In this document: positions 8,455 through 16,388 of the stretch, in pieces
How the letters are laid out: each line of letters starts with the position of its first letter
How positions within the stretch are numbered: the stretch's first letter is position 1
From: Streptomyces venezuelae
GTDB lineage: Bacteria; Actinomycetota; Actinomycetes; Streptomycetales; Streptomycetaceae
Assembly (NCBI RefSeq): GCF_008642335.1
Contig: NZ_CP029191.1
Location: forward strand, 4,464,001-4,528,000
DNA: 64,000 bases
Direction of reading: 5' to 3'
The notes under the pieces: generated by a model
Database searches by the model: none
The model's input: only the letters and a program-made list of their open reading frames with translations
What the model was told of the DNA's origin: nothing
Translations under genes and position numbers: made by a program

Positions 8455-9257
8455 CGAAGGACGTGACTACGGAGCATGCGGTTACGAATCACGTGACTAC
8501 GAAGCGTGCGGCTACGCAGCATGTGACTACGGAGAGCGCGGTTACGCATCCCGTGACTACCAAGAGCGCGGCTGCGGACGACGCGATCCCCGTCGTCGAA
8601 CTGCGGGACGTCACCAAGTCGTACGCCGGAGACGTCCACGCCCTGCGCGGCGTGAACCTCACCGTCCGCGCGGGCGAGCTCCTCGCGATCGTCGGGCCAT
8701 CGGGCTCCGGCAAGTCGACGATGCTGAACGTCGTCGGCACGCTCGACAAGCCCACCTCCGGCACGGTCCGCGTCGCGGGCCACGACGTGGGCGCGCTCTC
8801 CGACGCCCGCCTGTCCGCGCTGCGCGCCCGCCACATCGGCTTCGTCTTCCAGCACTTCCACCTGGCGGCGGGCCGCGACGCGGTCGACAACGTCGCGGAC
8901 GGACTGCTCTACGCGGGCGTGCCCCGCAAGGAGCGCCGCGCCCGCGCCCGCGCCGCTCTCGGACGGGTCGGGCTCGGCCACCGGCTGGGCCACCGGCCCA
9001 CCGAACTGTCCGGCGGCGAGAAGCAGCGCGTGGCGATCGCCCGCGCACTCGTGGGCGAGCCGTCCCTCCTCCTCGCGGATGAGCCGACGGGGGCCCTGGA
9101 CACGGCGTCCGGCGCGGTGGTCATGGAGCTGCTCCACGAGCTCAACGCGACCGGCACGACGGTCTGCGTGATCACGCACGACCACGACATCGCCGACGCC
9201 CTGCCGCGCCGCGTCCGCTTCCGGGACGGCGAGATCGTGCCGGACGCGGTCCGATGA
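8451..9257 (+). CDS. MacB/LolD-type ABC transporter ATP-binding protein
   Basis: 268 residues. The ATPase domain begins near residue 48: Walker A GPSGSGKST (about 82-90), signature LSGGEKQRVAIARAL, Walker B LLLADEPTGALD and switch His in VITHDHD. It powers the permease encoded next. The first 45 residues are unusual: the DNA is four 30-base tandem units (8463-8582), each opening with an in-frame GTG (VTT). The annotated GTG at 8451 overlaps the previous stop; real translation could begin at any of the later GTGs, which would give a more normal N-terminus. Confidence 0.9.
   Translation: MTKDVTTEHAVTNHVTTKRAATQHVTTESAVTHPVTTKSAAADDAIPVVELRDVTKSYAGDVHALRGVNLTVRAGELLAIVGPSGSGKSTMLNVVGTLDKPTSGTVRVAGHDVGALSDARLSALRARHIGFVFQHFHLAAGRDAVDNVADGLLYAGVPRKERRARARAALGRVGLGHRLGHRPTELSGGEKQRVAIARALVGEPSLLLADEPTGALDTASGAVVMELLHELNATGTTVCVITHDHDIADALPRRVRFRDGEIVPDAVR
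8463..8582 (+). repeat. four tandem 30-bp units at the 5' end of the ABC ATPase gene
   Basis: Units start at 8463, 8493, 8523 and 8553, each beginning GTGACTAC and alternating GGAG/GAAG with CATGCG/CGTGCG/AGCGCG and GTTACG/GCTACG tails. In frame they encode ten-residue repeats of the form VTTExAVTxH. Some divergence between units indicates an older expansion. Each unit supplies a potential GTG start. Confidence 0.85.
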
Positions 9258-10465
9258 CAGAAGAAAGGGCAAGGGAACAGGTGAAGAAGCCTGCTCGCCT
9301 CTCACCCGGCGACATCCTGCGCGTCGGCGCGGTGGGCCTGCGCGCCCGCCGCACCCGGGTCGTCCTCTCCGCGCTCGGCATCGCGATCGGCATCGCCACG
9401 ATGGTCGCGGTCGTCGGCCTCTCCCAGTCCAGCAAGTCGGACCTGATGGCGAAGCTCGACCGGCTCGGCACGAACCTCCTCACCGCGGAGGCGGGCAAGG
9501 ACGCCATGGGCGGTGACGTGGCGCTGCCCAAGTCGGCGGTGGCGATGGTGGAGCGGATCGGCCCGGTCCGGCACGCCACGGCCACGGGGAACGTCGACGC
9601 CCGCATCCGCCGCAGCGACGTCGTCCCCGAGGAACGGACGGCGGGCGTGACGGCACAGGCGGCCCGTACCGACCTCCTGACGACCCTCAACGCGCGCGTG
9701 GGGGAGGGCCGGTGGCTGGACAGGGCCAGTGAGAGGCTCCCCGTCACCGTTCTCGGGTCGGTGGCGGCGGACCGTCTCGGTGTCACGGCACCCGGCGAGA
9801 AGATCATGATGGGCGACTCGTACGTGGTCGTCATCGGCATCCTGGAGCCGGTCGAGCTCGTCCCGACGCTGGACCGCGTCGCGCTGGTCGGCTTCCCGGC
9901 GGCCGAGAAGTACTTCGGCTTCGACGGGCACCCGTCGATGATCTTCGAGCGGTCGCCCGACGACACGGTCGAGGACGTACGAGAGGTCCTGGCCCGCACG
10001 GTCCGCCCCGGCGACGAGGGCTCGGTCAAGGTCTCGCGTCCCTCGGACGCGCTGGCCGCGAAGGCGGCGACGGACGAGGGCCTGACGGCGCTCATGCTCG
10101 GCCTGGGCGCGGTGGCATTGCTGGTCGGAGGCGTCGGCGTCGCCAACACGATGGTGATCTCCGTCCTGGAGCGCCGCGCGGAGATCGGCCTGCGCCGCGC
10201 GCTGGGCGCCACGAAGGGGGCGATACGGCTCCAGTTCCTGGCGGAGTCCCTGCTCCTGTCGGCGCTGGGCGGGGCGGTGGGAGCGGTGCTCGGCGCGGCG
10301 GCGACGTACGCGTTCGCGCTGGGCCGGGGCTGGACGCCGGTGGTGCCGCCGTGGTCGCTGACGGCGGGGTTCGCGGCGACGCTGGTCATCGGCATGGTGG
10401 CGGGCCTCTACCCGGCGGTCGGGGCGGCGCGGCTGCACCCGACGGTGGCGCTGAACGCGACGTGA
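9254..10465 (+). CDS. MacB/FtsX-family ABC transporter permease
   Basis: 403 residues. One membrane helix near the N-terminus (about 29-50, VVLSALGIAIGIATMVAVVG), a large extracytoplasmic MacB_PCD-like domain, then three C-terminal helices of the FtsX domain, which includes EIGLRRALGATKGAIRLQFL. The ATG overlaps the ATPase stop (ATGA). Together with the adaptor and ATPase it should form an exporter of peptides, antibiotics or lipids, or a mechanotransmission complex. It closes the operon. Confidence 0.9.
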   Translation: MTEERAREQVKKPARLSPGDILRVGAVGLRARRTRVVLSALGIAIGIATMVAVVGLSQSSKSDLMAKLDRLGTNLLTAEAGKDAMGGDVALPKSAVAMVERIGPVRHATATGNVDARIRRSDVVPEERTAGVTAQAARTDLLTTLNARVGEGRWLDRASERLPVTVLGSVAADRLGVTAPGEKIMMGDSYVVVIGILEPVELVPTLDRVALVGFPAAEKYFGFDGHPSMIFERSPDDTVEDVREVLARTVRPGDEGSVKVSRPSDALAAKAATDEGLTALMLGLGAVALLVGGVGVANTMVISVLERRAEIGLRRALGATKGAIRLQFLAESLLLSALGGAVGAVLGAAATYAFALGRGWTPVVPPWSLTAGFAATLVIGMVAGLYPAVGAARLHPTVALNAT

Positions 10466-10519
10466 CCGCCCCGCGGGCACACCCGCCACCCCACCCCATA
10501 TGCCCCGTATCATCACCAT

Positions 10520-12982
10520 GTGACCTGGCTCCGCGCGCTGAAAGAGACAGCTCGCGCGGGTCTGACCGTCGAGCGCAAACGTCTGGAACCGCTCGTCGCC
10601 CTGCGCGGCGCCGCCGGCCTCGCCGTCGTCATCGGTCTCAGCCTGACGCTGTTCGGTCCCGCGGTGGCGGCGAGCTCCGCGTTCGGCGCGTTCCAGGCGG
10701 CCATCGCCACGTTCCAGCGCAGCTGGCGGCCGCGGCCCGAGCTCGCGCTCGCCTCCGGCACGAGCCTCGCCGTCTCCACCTTCCTCGGCTACCTCACCGG
10801 CTCCCACCTGCTCCTCTTCCTCGCCCTGCTCTGCCTGTGGACGTTCCTCGCGGGCCTGAGCTGGGCGGTGGGGCCCACGGTCGGCATCATCGCGTCGTCC
10901 AACGTGGCGATCATGCTGGTGACGGTCACGATCCCGACATCGGTCGCCGCGGCGGCGGGCCACGCGGCGATGATGATCGTGGGCGGCTGCGTGCAGGCGG
11001 CGCTGGTGATCCTCTTTCCGGTACGCCGGTGGGGCGCCCACCGGGACGCGCTCGCCGACGCGCTGGCGGCCGAGGCGGATTACGCGCGCCGGCTCCGCCA
11101 CGACCCCGTGGCCCCGTTCGACCCCGAACCGCTGATGGCGGCGCGCGACGCGGCGACGATCACCGCACGTCAGGCCCGTACGCGCCCCGCCGAGCTGCAC
11201 GGGGCGCGGGGCGTCGCCGAACGCATCCGCCCGGTCCTCGCCTCCCTGGCGGATCCGGCGGTGGGCGTCCCCGCGGAGGGCAAGGAGCGGGACCGGGTCA
11301 GGGAACTCCTGGCGGCGGCGGGCGCGGTCCTGGACGCGGCGGCGCGGGCGATCCGGCACGGCGAGCCGGTCAGGATCCCCCCGGAGGCGCAGGCCGCGCT
11401 GCGCACCCCGGACACGGGGGCGATCCTCACGGGCCCGGCGTACCGCGCGGCCACCCGCCTGGGCGCACTCCTGAAAGACGTCCTGGAAACAGCAGGCAAC
11501 TCCAACGGCCCCACCCCAGACACCCCCGCGACAGAGCCGACTCCCCGAGCGACCACCCCCACGCCCGCCGGGCCCGCTACTGCGGGCTCCACTCCCACCG
11601 GCCCGGCCGCTGGGGGGCCCGCTCCCCCGCGGCCGACTCCCGCGGATCCTGCTCCCACCGGCCCGGCTGCTGGGGGGTCCGTTTCCGCGGGGTCGGCTGC
11701 CGCGGGGGCTCCTCCCGCCGGCCCGGCTGCTGCGGGGCCCGCTTCCGCCGAGGCGGCTCCCGCAGAACCCACCTCCCCCGGGCCCACCCCCGCGGAACCC
11801 GCACCCAAGCCAGCGCCCACCCCTGCCGCAGCGCCCGCCCCCGCCACGGCCCCCACCCCCCTCCTCCGTCCCACCCTCTTCGCGCTGGTGCCCGCCGCTG
11901 TGCGGGCCGTGCGGGGGGAGTTGCGGCATGAGTCGCCGATCGCGCGGCACGCCATCCGCGTCACCGCCGTGGCCGCCGCCGGCTACCTGCTCGGGCACTG
12001 GCTGCCCCTCGGGCACGGCTACTGGGCCCCCATGGCCTCCGTCATGGTGATGCGGCCCGACTTCTCCCAGACGTACTCCCGCGCGGTCGCCCGTTTCGGC
12101 GGCACCCTCGTCGGCGTCGCCCTCGCCACGGGGCTCGTCCAGCTCGCCCACCCCGGCACCGGGCTCTCCGCCGCGCTCGCCGTGCTCTGCGCCGGGATGA
12201 TGTACCTGCTGATGCGCACCGGACAGGTCGCGGCGCAGGCCTGCGTGGCCGCGTACGTCGTCTTCCTGCTCGGGATGGGCGGCCAGCAGTGGACGCAGAC
12301 CGTCCCGGAGCGCGTCGTCCTGACCCTGCTCGGCGGCGTCCTCGCGATGATCGCGTACGCCCTCTACCCCGCCTGGGAGACCCCCCGACTCCGCACCCGC
12401 CTGGCCGACTGGCTGATCGCCGACGGCCGTTACGCCGCCGCCGTCGTCGACCGCTACGCCCACCCCGCCGGCAAGGCCTGCCCCGACGTCCGCGAGGCCC
12501 TGCTCGCCGCCCGCGACGCCCGCGTCGCCTGGCAGGAAGCCGTCGACCGGGCCAAGAACGAGCCGGTGCGCCACCGCGGCCTCTCCCGCGCCGCGGCCGC
12601 AGACGCGGAGGAGGCGCTCGCCCAGCTGGGCCGCGTCGCCATGCTGATGGAGGCGCACCTGCCGGAGCGCGGCGACACCCCCGTCCCCGCGGCGGCCCGC
12701 CTCGCCGAGGCGCTGCGCAAGTCGACGGAGCAGGGCGCGAAGGCACTGCGCGAACGCCGGGTGCCCAAGTGGGAGGCGGTCCGCGCCGCCCTGGACGAGT
12801 GGGACGGCGAGGGCGTCCCCGACCGCGTGGTCCGCAGGGGCGCGGGCCTGCTCCTGGAGACCCTCGACGAACTGTCCGACGCCCTGGACACCACGCCTCC
12901 GCCGATGCTCGTCGACGGTACGTCCACGAAGCACCCGGATGACGGCGGGCCGCGGAACCCTGAGGGTCCCGCGGCCCGCTGA
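10520..12982 (+). CDS. FUSC (fusaric acid resistance-like) membrane protein with a Pro/Ala/Gly linker
   Basis: 820-residue integral membrane protein with the FUSC architecture: an N-terminal membrane bundle (about 25-165), a cytosolic segment, a second bundle with the FUSC signature GHGYWAPMASVMVMRPDFSQ, and a C-terminal helical cytosolic domain. Between the halves, residues of about 328-448 are almost only Pro, Ala, Gly, Thr and Ser with recurring GPAAGG units, a repeat-derived linker not needed for the fold. The GTG start follows TATCAT by six bases, suggesting a leaderless message; the overlapping ATG at 10518 runs straight into TGA. Probably an efflux or envelope permease; substrate unknown. 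Confidence 0.85.
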   Translation: MTWLRALKETARAGLTVERKRLEPLVALRGAAGLAVVIGLSLTLFGPAVAASSAFGAFQAAIATFQRSWRPRPELALASGTSLAVSTFLGYLTGSHLLLFLALLCLWTFLAGLSWAVGPTVGIIASSNVAIMLVTVTIPTSVAAAAGHAAMMIVGGCVQAALVILFPVRRWGAHRDALADALAAEADYARRLRHDPVAPFDPEPLMAARDAATITARQARTRPAELHGARGVAERIRPVLASLADPAVGVPAEGKERDRVRELLAAAGAVLDAAARAIRHGEPVRIPPEAQAALRTPDTGAILTGPAYRAATRLGALLKDVLETAGNSNGPTPDTPATEPTPRATTPTPAGPATAGSTPTGPAAGGPAPPRPTPADPAPTGPAAGGSVSAGSAAAGAPPAGPAAAGPASAEAAPAEPTSPGPTPAEPAPKPAPTPAAAPAPATAPTPLLRPTLFALVPAAVRAVRGELRHESPIARHAIRVTAVAAAGYLLGHWLPLGHGYWAPMASVMVMRPDFSQTYSRAVARFGGTLVGVALATGLVQLAHPGTGLSAALAVLCAGMMYLLMRTGQVAAQACVAAYVVFLLGMGGQQWTQTVPERVVLTLLGGVLAMIAYALYPAWETPRLRTRLADWLIADGRYAAAVVDRYAHPAGKACPDVREALLAARDARVAWQEAVDRAKNEPVRHRGLSRAAAADAEEALAQLGRVAMLMEAHLPERGDTPVPAAARLAEALRKSTEQGAKALRERRVPKWEAVRAALDEWDGEGVPDRVVRRGAGLLLETLDELSDALDTTPPPMLVDGTSTKHPDDGGPRNPEGPAAR
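11575..11790 (+). repeat. degenerate GC-rich repeats encoding GPAAGG-type linker
   Basis: Repeated variants of CCCACCGGCCCGGCTGCTGG followed by a G-run occur inside the FUSC gene, roughly every 60 bases. They encode alternating APTGPAAGG and SAGSAAAG-type peptides. This is a coding minisatellite; copy number may vary between strains. Confidence 0.65.
12945..12979 (+). terminator. strong hairpin inside the 3' end of the FUSC gene
   Basis: GCGGGCCGCGG and CCGCGGCCCGC form an 11-bp perfect stem; ACCCT and AGGGT inside it extend the pairing after one mismatch. It ends directly at the TGA stop, so the terminator is partly coding (GGPRNPEGPAAR). It lies between convergent genes and could end transcription from both sides. 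No U-tract follows, as is usual in Streptomyces. Confidence 0.7.
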
Positions 12983-13017
12983 AGGGGGTGGGGTGGGGAG
13001 GGGAGAGTGCGGTGGTG

Positions 13018-13557
13018 TCAGGACTGCGGCGGCCCCGTCGGCAGCCCCTCGGGGAGCTTGCCGCCCTCCGTCTTCAGGAACTCGTCCGTGCCCGCGCCCT
13101 CCCAGGCGACCTTCATCGACTTGCCGTTCACGGACTCGATCCGGCCCGCCGTACGGTCCCCGTCGCCCTTCGGGCACTTGAGGGTGAGCGTCTGCGAGCC
13201 GGTCTCGCCGGCCACGCTGCCGTTGCACAGCACGTCCTCACCCAGGAGCGTCGCGGTCTTGCCGTTGACCGCGAGGACGAGCGGCTTCCCGCCGGACGTG
13301 GCGATCCACGAACCCTCCAGGCTGCCGCCACCGGAGCCCCCCGAGCCACCGGAGTCACCGGTCCCGCCATCGGAGGAACCCGAGGAACCGGACGAGCCCG
13401 AGGAGCCCGACGACGACCCGCGGTCCTTCTTGCCGCCACCGCCACCCCCGTCCCCATCCCCGCCCCCGTCACTCCCGCACCCGCTCAGCACCAGCGCGGC
13501 CGCGAGACCCGCCACCGCCGTACCGAGCACCCGGACACTACGGACGTACGTACGCAA
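13018..13557 (-). CDS. secreted lipoprotein with Gly/Ser linker
   Basis: 179 residues. Signal peptide with lipobox LVLSGC (C27), then about 50 residues of Gly, Ser and Asp including repeated GSS units, then a small folded domain of about 85 residues (SLEGSWIATSGGKPLVLAVN onward) with a cysteine pair (LCNGS, LKCPKG) that may form a disulfide. The domain has the look of a lipocalin-like or beta-sandwich fold but I do not recognise the family. The start is TTG, supported by AGGGGG seven bases upstream. Probably tethered to the membrane, facing the wall. Confidence 0.75.
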   Translation of the reverse strand: MRTYVRSVRVLGTAVAGLAAALVLSGCGSDGGGDGDGGGGGGKKDRGSSSGSSGSSGSSGSSDGGTGDSGGSGGSGGGSLEGSWIATSGGKPLVLAVNGKTATLLGEDVLCNGSVAGETGSQTLTLKCPKGDGDRTAGRIESVNGKSMKVAWEGAGTDEFLKTEGGKLPEGLPTGPPQS

Positions 13558-13587
13558 TTGAAGTCCCCCTGGTCGACGCAGTGTTGC

Positions 13588-13608
13588 GCCGGGCGGTCAC
13601 GGCCCGGC
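13588..13608 (-). terminator. hairpin after the rpsN paralogue
   Basis: GCCGGGC and GCCCGGC pair around a seven-base loop, just downstream (in the minus direction) of the S14 gene stop at 13625. A likely intrinsic terminator for the L28-S14 transcript. Confidence 0.6.
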
Positions 13609-13624
13609 CAAATCGCGCGCCAAG

Positions 13625-13930
13625 CTACCAGGAGGACTTGCGCACCCCGGGGAGAAATCCGGCGTGCGCTTGCTCACGCAGCTTGACCCTCGACAGCCCG
13701 AACGCCCCGACGTATCCGCGCGGGCGCCCGTCGACGCTGTCCCGGTTCCGTACGCGCGTCGCGCTCGCGTCCCGCGGCTGCCGCGCCAACTCCCGCTGTG
13801 CGGCGAGCCGTTCGGCGTCCCCCGTGCTCGGCTTGCGGATGATCTCCTTGAGCTCCGCGCGCCTGGCCGCGTACCGGGCGACGATCACGCGCCGCCGCTC
13901 GTTCTTCGCGATCTTGCTCTTCTTGGCCAT
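13625..13930 (-). CDS. rpsN: 30S ribosomal protein S14, zinc-free paralogue
   Basis: 101 residues, beginning [14 protein letters not shown]. This is the long form of S14 without the CxxC zinc-ribbon cysteines, the type used in place of the zinc-binding version when zinc is scarce. ATG overlaps the stop of the upstream L28 gene by one base (TGATG), so the two are translated together. The neighbouring L33, L31, S18 and CobW-like genes form the same spare-ribosomal-protein set, divergently transcribed from a Zur-like operator at 14215-14235. Confidence 0.93.
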   Translation of the reverse strand: MAKKSKIAKNERRRVIVARYAARRAELKEIIRKPSTGDAERLAAQRELARQPRDASATRVRNRDSVDGRPRGYVGAFGLSRVKLREQAHAGFLPGVRKSSW

Positions 13931-14166
13931 CAGATCCTCACCCCGCGCGCACGGATCCTGGCGACGGCCGCCTCGATCCCGATGCGGTCGACGGTCCTGA
14001 TCCCCTTCGTGCTGAGCCGCAGCCGCACGTACCGGCCCTCGCTCGGCAGCCAGTACCGCTTGCGCTGGACGTTGGGGTCGAAGCGGCGGGACGTACGCCT
14101 GTGGGAGTGGGAGATGTTGTTGCCGAAGCGGGGTTCCGCTCCGGTCAGCCGGCAGTGGGCGGACAA
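13930..14166 (-). CDS. rpmB: 50S ribosomal protein L28 paralogue
   Basis: 78 residues with the L28 signature [20 protein letters not shown] and a C-terminal [15 protein letters not shown]. The start is TTG (14164-14166), supported by GAGAGG nine bases upstream; no other in-frame start fits. The N-terminus has a single Cys (C5) and lacks the paired CxxC motifs of zinc-binding L28. First gene of the minus-strand L28-S14 pair; expected to be derepressed by zinc starvation through the shared operator. Confidence 0.92.
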   Translation of the reverse strand: MSAHCRLTGAEPRFGNNISHSHRRTSRRFDPNVQRKRYWLPSEGRYVRLRLSTKGIRTVDRIGIEAAVARIRARGVRI

Positions 14167-14213
14167 GGTGACGCACCTCTCGGTCGGAATGCGGTGGTGG
14201 ACGGGACTCCTTG

Positions 14214-14241
14214 TTGAAAACGGGAGTCATTTTCATATACT
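14214..14241 (+). promoter_or_regulatory. Zur-like operator overlapping a leaderless promoter for the L33 gene
   Basis: TTGAAA at 14214-14219 and TATACT at 14236-14241 are separated by 16 bases, a near-consensus housekeeping promoter. TATACT ends six bases before the L33 ATG, so that message is leaderless. Overlying it is the dyad TGAAAA (14215-14220) and TTTTCA (14230-14235). The right half GTCATTTTCA matches the actinobacterial Zur box well; the spacing of the two halves is wider than the classical 15-mer. Location between divergent zinc-free ribosomal genes supports Zur control. Confidence 0.7.
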
Positions 14242-14247
14242 AGCCCC

Positions 14248-14412
14248 ATGGCCCGCAACGAACTACGCCCCGTCATCAAGCTCCGCTCGACAGCAGGGAC
14301 CGGCTACACCTACGTGACCCGCAAGAACCGGCGGAACAACCCCGACCGCCTCACCATCCGCAAGTACGACCCCATGGCCCGCCGCCACGTCGACTTCCGA
14401 GAGGAGCGCTGA
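14248..14412 (+). CDS. rpmG: 50S ribosomal protein L33 paralogue
   Basis: 54-residue L33 beginning [19 protein letters not shown] and ending HVDFREER. It lacks the two CxxC pairs of zinc-binding L33. There is no ribosome binding site: the ATG sits six bases after the TATACT -10 element, so translation is leaderless. First gene of the plus-strand operon L33, L31, CobW-like, S18, spaced by five bases or by overlapping stops and starts. Probably incorporated into the ribosome during zinc limitation. Confidence 0.93.
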   Translation: MARNELRPVIKLRSTAGTGYTYVTRKNRRNNPDRLTIRKYDPMARRHVDFREER

Positions 14413-14417
14413 CCGTC

Positions 14418-14681
14418 ATGCGCAAGGACATCCACCCCCCGTACGGCCCCGTCGTCTTCCGCGACAAGGCCGCCGGATTCGCCTTCCTCACCCGCTCGAC
14501 GGCGGCGGGCAGCGAGACCGCCACCGGCGGCAGGACGATCGAGTGGGAGGACGGGCGCACCTACCCCGTCATCGACGTCGAGGTCTCGTCCGCGAGCCAC
14601 CCCTTCTACACGGGCACGGCCCGCGTGATGGACACGGCGGGCCGCGTCGAGCGCTTCGAGCGCCGGTTCGGCAAGCGCTGA
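14418..14681 (+). CDS. rpmE: 50S ribosomal protein L31 type B
   Basis: 87 residues starting [16 protein letters not shown] and containing [20 protein letters not shown], diagnostic for type B L31. It has no zinc-binding cysteines. The type B form replaces zinc-bound L31 when zinc falls, freeing metal. The ATG is five bases after the L33 stop, and its own stop overlaps the ATG of the CobW-like gene (TGATG), so expression is coupled. Confidence 0.93.
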   Translation: MRKDIHPPYGPVVFRDKAAGFAFLTRSTAAGSETATGGRTIEWEDGRTYPVIDVEVSSASHPFYTGTARVMDTAGRVERFERRFGKR

Positions 14682-15874
14682 TGGCGCCCATGGACCCGGC
14701 GTCCACGGACCCCGCGCCCACGGACCCGCCGCGCCGCATGGACGTCGTGATCGTCGGCGGTCTGCACGCGGTCGCCCGCAAGGCGGCCGTCGACGAGCTC
14801 CTCGCGGCCGTCCCCGACAGCGTGGCCCTCCACCACGACCTGTCGACCGCCGTGCACGGCACCGTCGTCCGCACGGTCCGCGACACCACGGGCGTGCTCT
14901 CCACCGGCGACGCGCCCCTGGTCAACGACTGTGCGTGCTGCGCGCTCCGCGAGGACCTGATGCCCGAGCTCGGGCGCCTCGCGGACGCGGGCCTCACCCG
15001 CCTCGCGGTCGTCGAGCTGTGGGACTCGGTCGAGCCCAAGGCGATGGCCGAGGTCGTCGCCGCGCACGCCGGGGACACCCTCGTCCTCAGCGGCGTCGTC
15101 ACGGCCGTCGACCCGGCTCTGCTCCTGCCCTGCCTGAGCAACGGCGACGACCTCATGGACGCCGGGCTCGCCGCGGCCCCGAGCGATCAGCGCACCGTCG
15201 CGGACACCTGGGCGCGCCAGCTGGAGTACGCGCCGGTGCTCGCCGTGGCGGACGGCGATGACGCCGCAGCCGATGACGAGGACCGCGCCCTCCTGGCCCA
15301 GCTCCACCCGACGGCACGACAGGTGCCGGTCGGGCGGGGCGAGCTGGCCGCGGCCGCCCTCGCCGGGTTCGACGTCGAGGCCGCCGCCGCGGCGCAGCAC
15401 CCCGCCTGCGCGCTGCTGCCGGCCGAGGCGGACGCGTGCGGCGTCGCGACCCTCGTATGGCGCGGGGAGCGGCCGTTCCACCCGGGGCGGCTGTACGACG
15501 CGCTGGAGGATCTGACCTGCGCGGCCGCCCGCAGCCGGGGCCGGTTCTGGCTGGCCGACCATCCGGACACGCTGCTCGGGTGGGACGCGGCGGGCGGCGC
15601 GCTGTGCGTCGAGAGCGCCGGGCCGTGGCTGGCCTCGCTGCCGGACGCCGCGTGGGAGATGGTCCCGCCGGTGCGCCGCGCGGCCGCCGCCCTCGACTGG
15701 CATCCGGAGCACGGCGACCGCTGCAACCACCTGGTGTTCATCTCGCCGGGCCTGGACCGCGACGGGCTCCGACAGCTCCTGGAGTCCTGCCTGCTGACGG
15801 ACGAGGAGTACGCCGCCGGGCGCGACGCCTGGAAGAACCTGCCCCCCGCCTTCGACACCCTCCTGGAGGTCTGA
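14681..15874 (+). CDS. CobW/COG0523-like protein with degenerate P-loop
   Basis: 397 residues. COG0523 proteins are GTPase metallochaperones; Zur-regulated members are thought to deliver zinc. The family's metal-binding CxCC motif is present (DCACCALRED; C84, C86, C87), and the C-terminal CobW_C-like domain has WRGERPFHPGRLYDAL. However, the expected Walker A GxxxxGK(T/S) is replaced by VGGLHAVARKAA (about 25-36), so ordinary GTP binding is doubtful. It lies inside the zinc-free ribosomal protein operon, supporting a zinc-starvation role. An acidic Asp/Ala stretch sits near residues 188-198. Confidence 0.87.
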   Translation: MAPMDPASTDPAPTDPPRRMDVVIVGGLHAVARKAAVDELLAAVPDSVALHHDLSTAVHGTVVRTVRDTTGVLSTGDAPLVNDCACCALREDLMPELGRLADAGLTRLAVVELWDSVEPKAMAEVVAAHAGDTLVLSGVVTAVDPALLLPCLSNGDDLMDAGLAAAPSDQRTVADTWARQLEYAPVLAVADGDDAAADDEDRALLAQLHPTARQVPVGRGELAAAALAGFDVEAAAAAQHPACALLPAEADACGVATLVWRGERPFHPGRLYDALEDLTCAAARSRGRFWLADHPDTLLGWDAAGGALCVESAGPWLASLPDAAWEMVPPVRRAAAALDWHPEHGDRCNHLVFISPGLDRDGLRQLLESCLLTDEEYAAGRDAWKNLPPAFDTLLEV

Positions 15875-15877
15875 CCC

Positions 15878-16117
15878 TTGACCCCGCGCAAGTCCGCGGC
15901 CCGCCCGCACAAGCCGAAGCCCAACCCTCTGGACGCCGCCGGCATCACGTACATCGACTACAAGGACACCGATCTGCTCCGGAAGTTCATCTCGGACCGC
16001 GGCAAGATCCGCAGCCGACGCGTCACGCGCGTGTCGGCGCGGCAGCAGCGCCGGATCGCCGCGGCGATCAAGAACGCCCGAGAGATGGCACTGCTGCCGT
16101 ACGGGTCGCCGCGGTAA
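15878..16117 (+). CDS. rpsR: 30S ribosomal protein S18 paralogue
   Basis: 79 residues with S18 features: [20 protein letters not shown], then [20 protein letters not shown]. The start is TTG at 15878, preceded by GGAGG within the end of the CobW-like gene. This is the cysteine-free S18 form that accompanies the other zinc-independent paralogues. Last gene of the L33-L31-CobW-S18 operon. No strong terminator follows in the 271-base gap, which instead holds a 31-base inverted element at 16276-16306. Confidence 0.92.
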   Translation: MTPRKSAARPHKPKPNPLDAAGITYIDYKDTDLLRKFISDRGKIRSRRVTRVSARQQRRIAAAIKNAREMALLPYGSPR

Positions 16118-16275
16118 CCCGCCGCGTTTCGGCCGACTTCGCCGACCGGACCGCCACCCGGATCGTGGAACACCAAGGGCGCGGCATGCGTCTCTTCCTA
16201 GTGCACGAGGAATTCGATCCGGCCGGTCCGGGCTCCGGAACAGGTGCTGACAAGCCTGTAATCAAGGGAACACCC

Positions 16276-16306
16276 CGCGTGCACGTGCATCTGCCCATGC
16301 ATCTGC
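16276..16306 (+). promoter_or_regulatory. 31-bp inverted element, copy upstream of the DUF397 gene
   Basis: CGCGTGCACGTGCATCTGCC followed by an 11-base tail ending TGCATCTGC. It matches 17249-17279 on the other strand with a single mismatch. Inside it TGCATCTGC is directly repeated and GTGCAC is palindromic. It lies about 80 bases before the DUF397 start, reading toward that gene, so it looks like an operator or activator site. Confidence 0.65.
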
Positions 16307-16388
16307 ATGTGAACACAGCTATGATCCGGGACAGTTGACCACTGCATCTAGAGCCACACACGGCACCGCATGACCCGGGGAGCGATCT

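Noticed and set aside
8463..8582. Regular 30-bp repeats considered as a CRISPR array
   Set aside because: There are no unique spacers; units are contiguous, in frame and coding, with no cas genes in the window.
9302..13228. 1308-codon minus-strand open frame
   Set aside because: It lies antisense to the ABC permease and FUSC genes and consists of biased Arg/Gly/Ala text; a product of high third-position GC.
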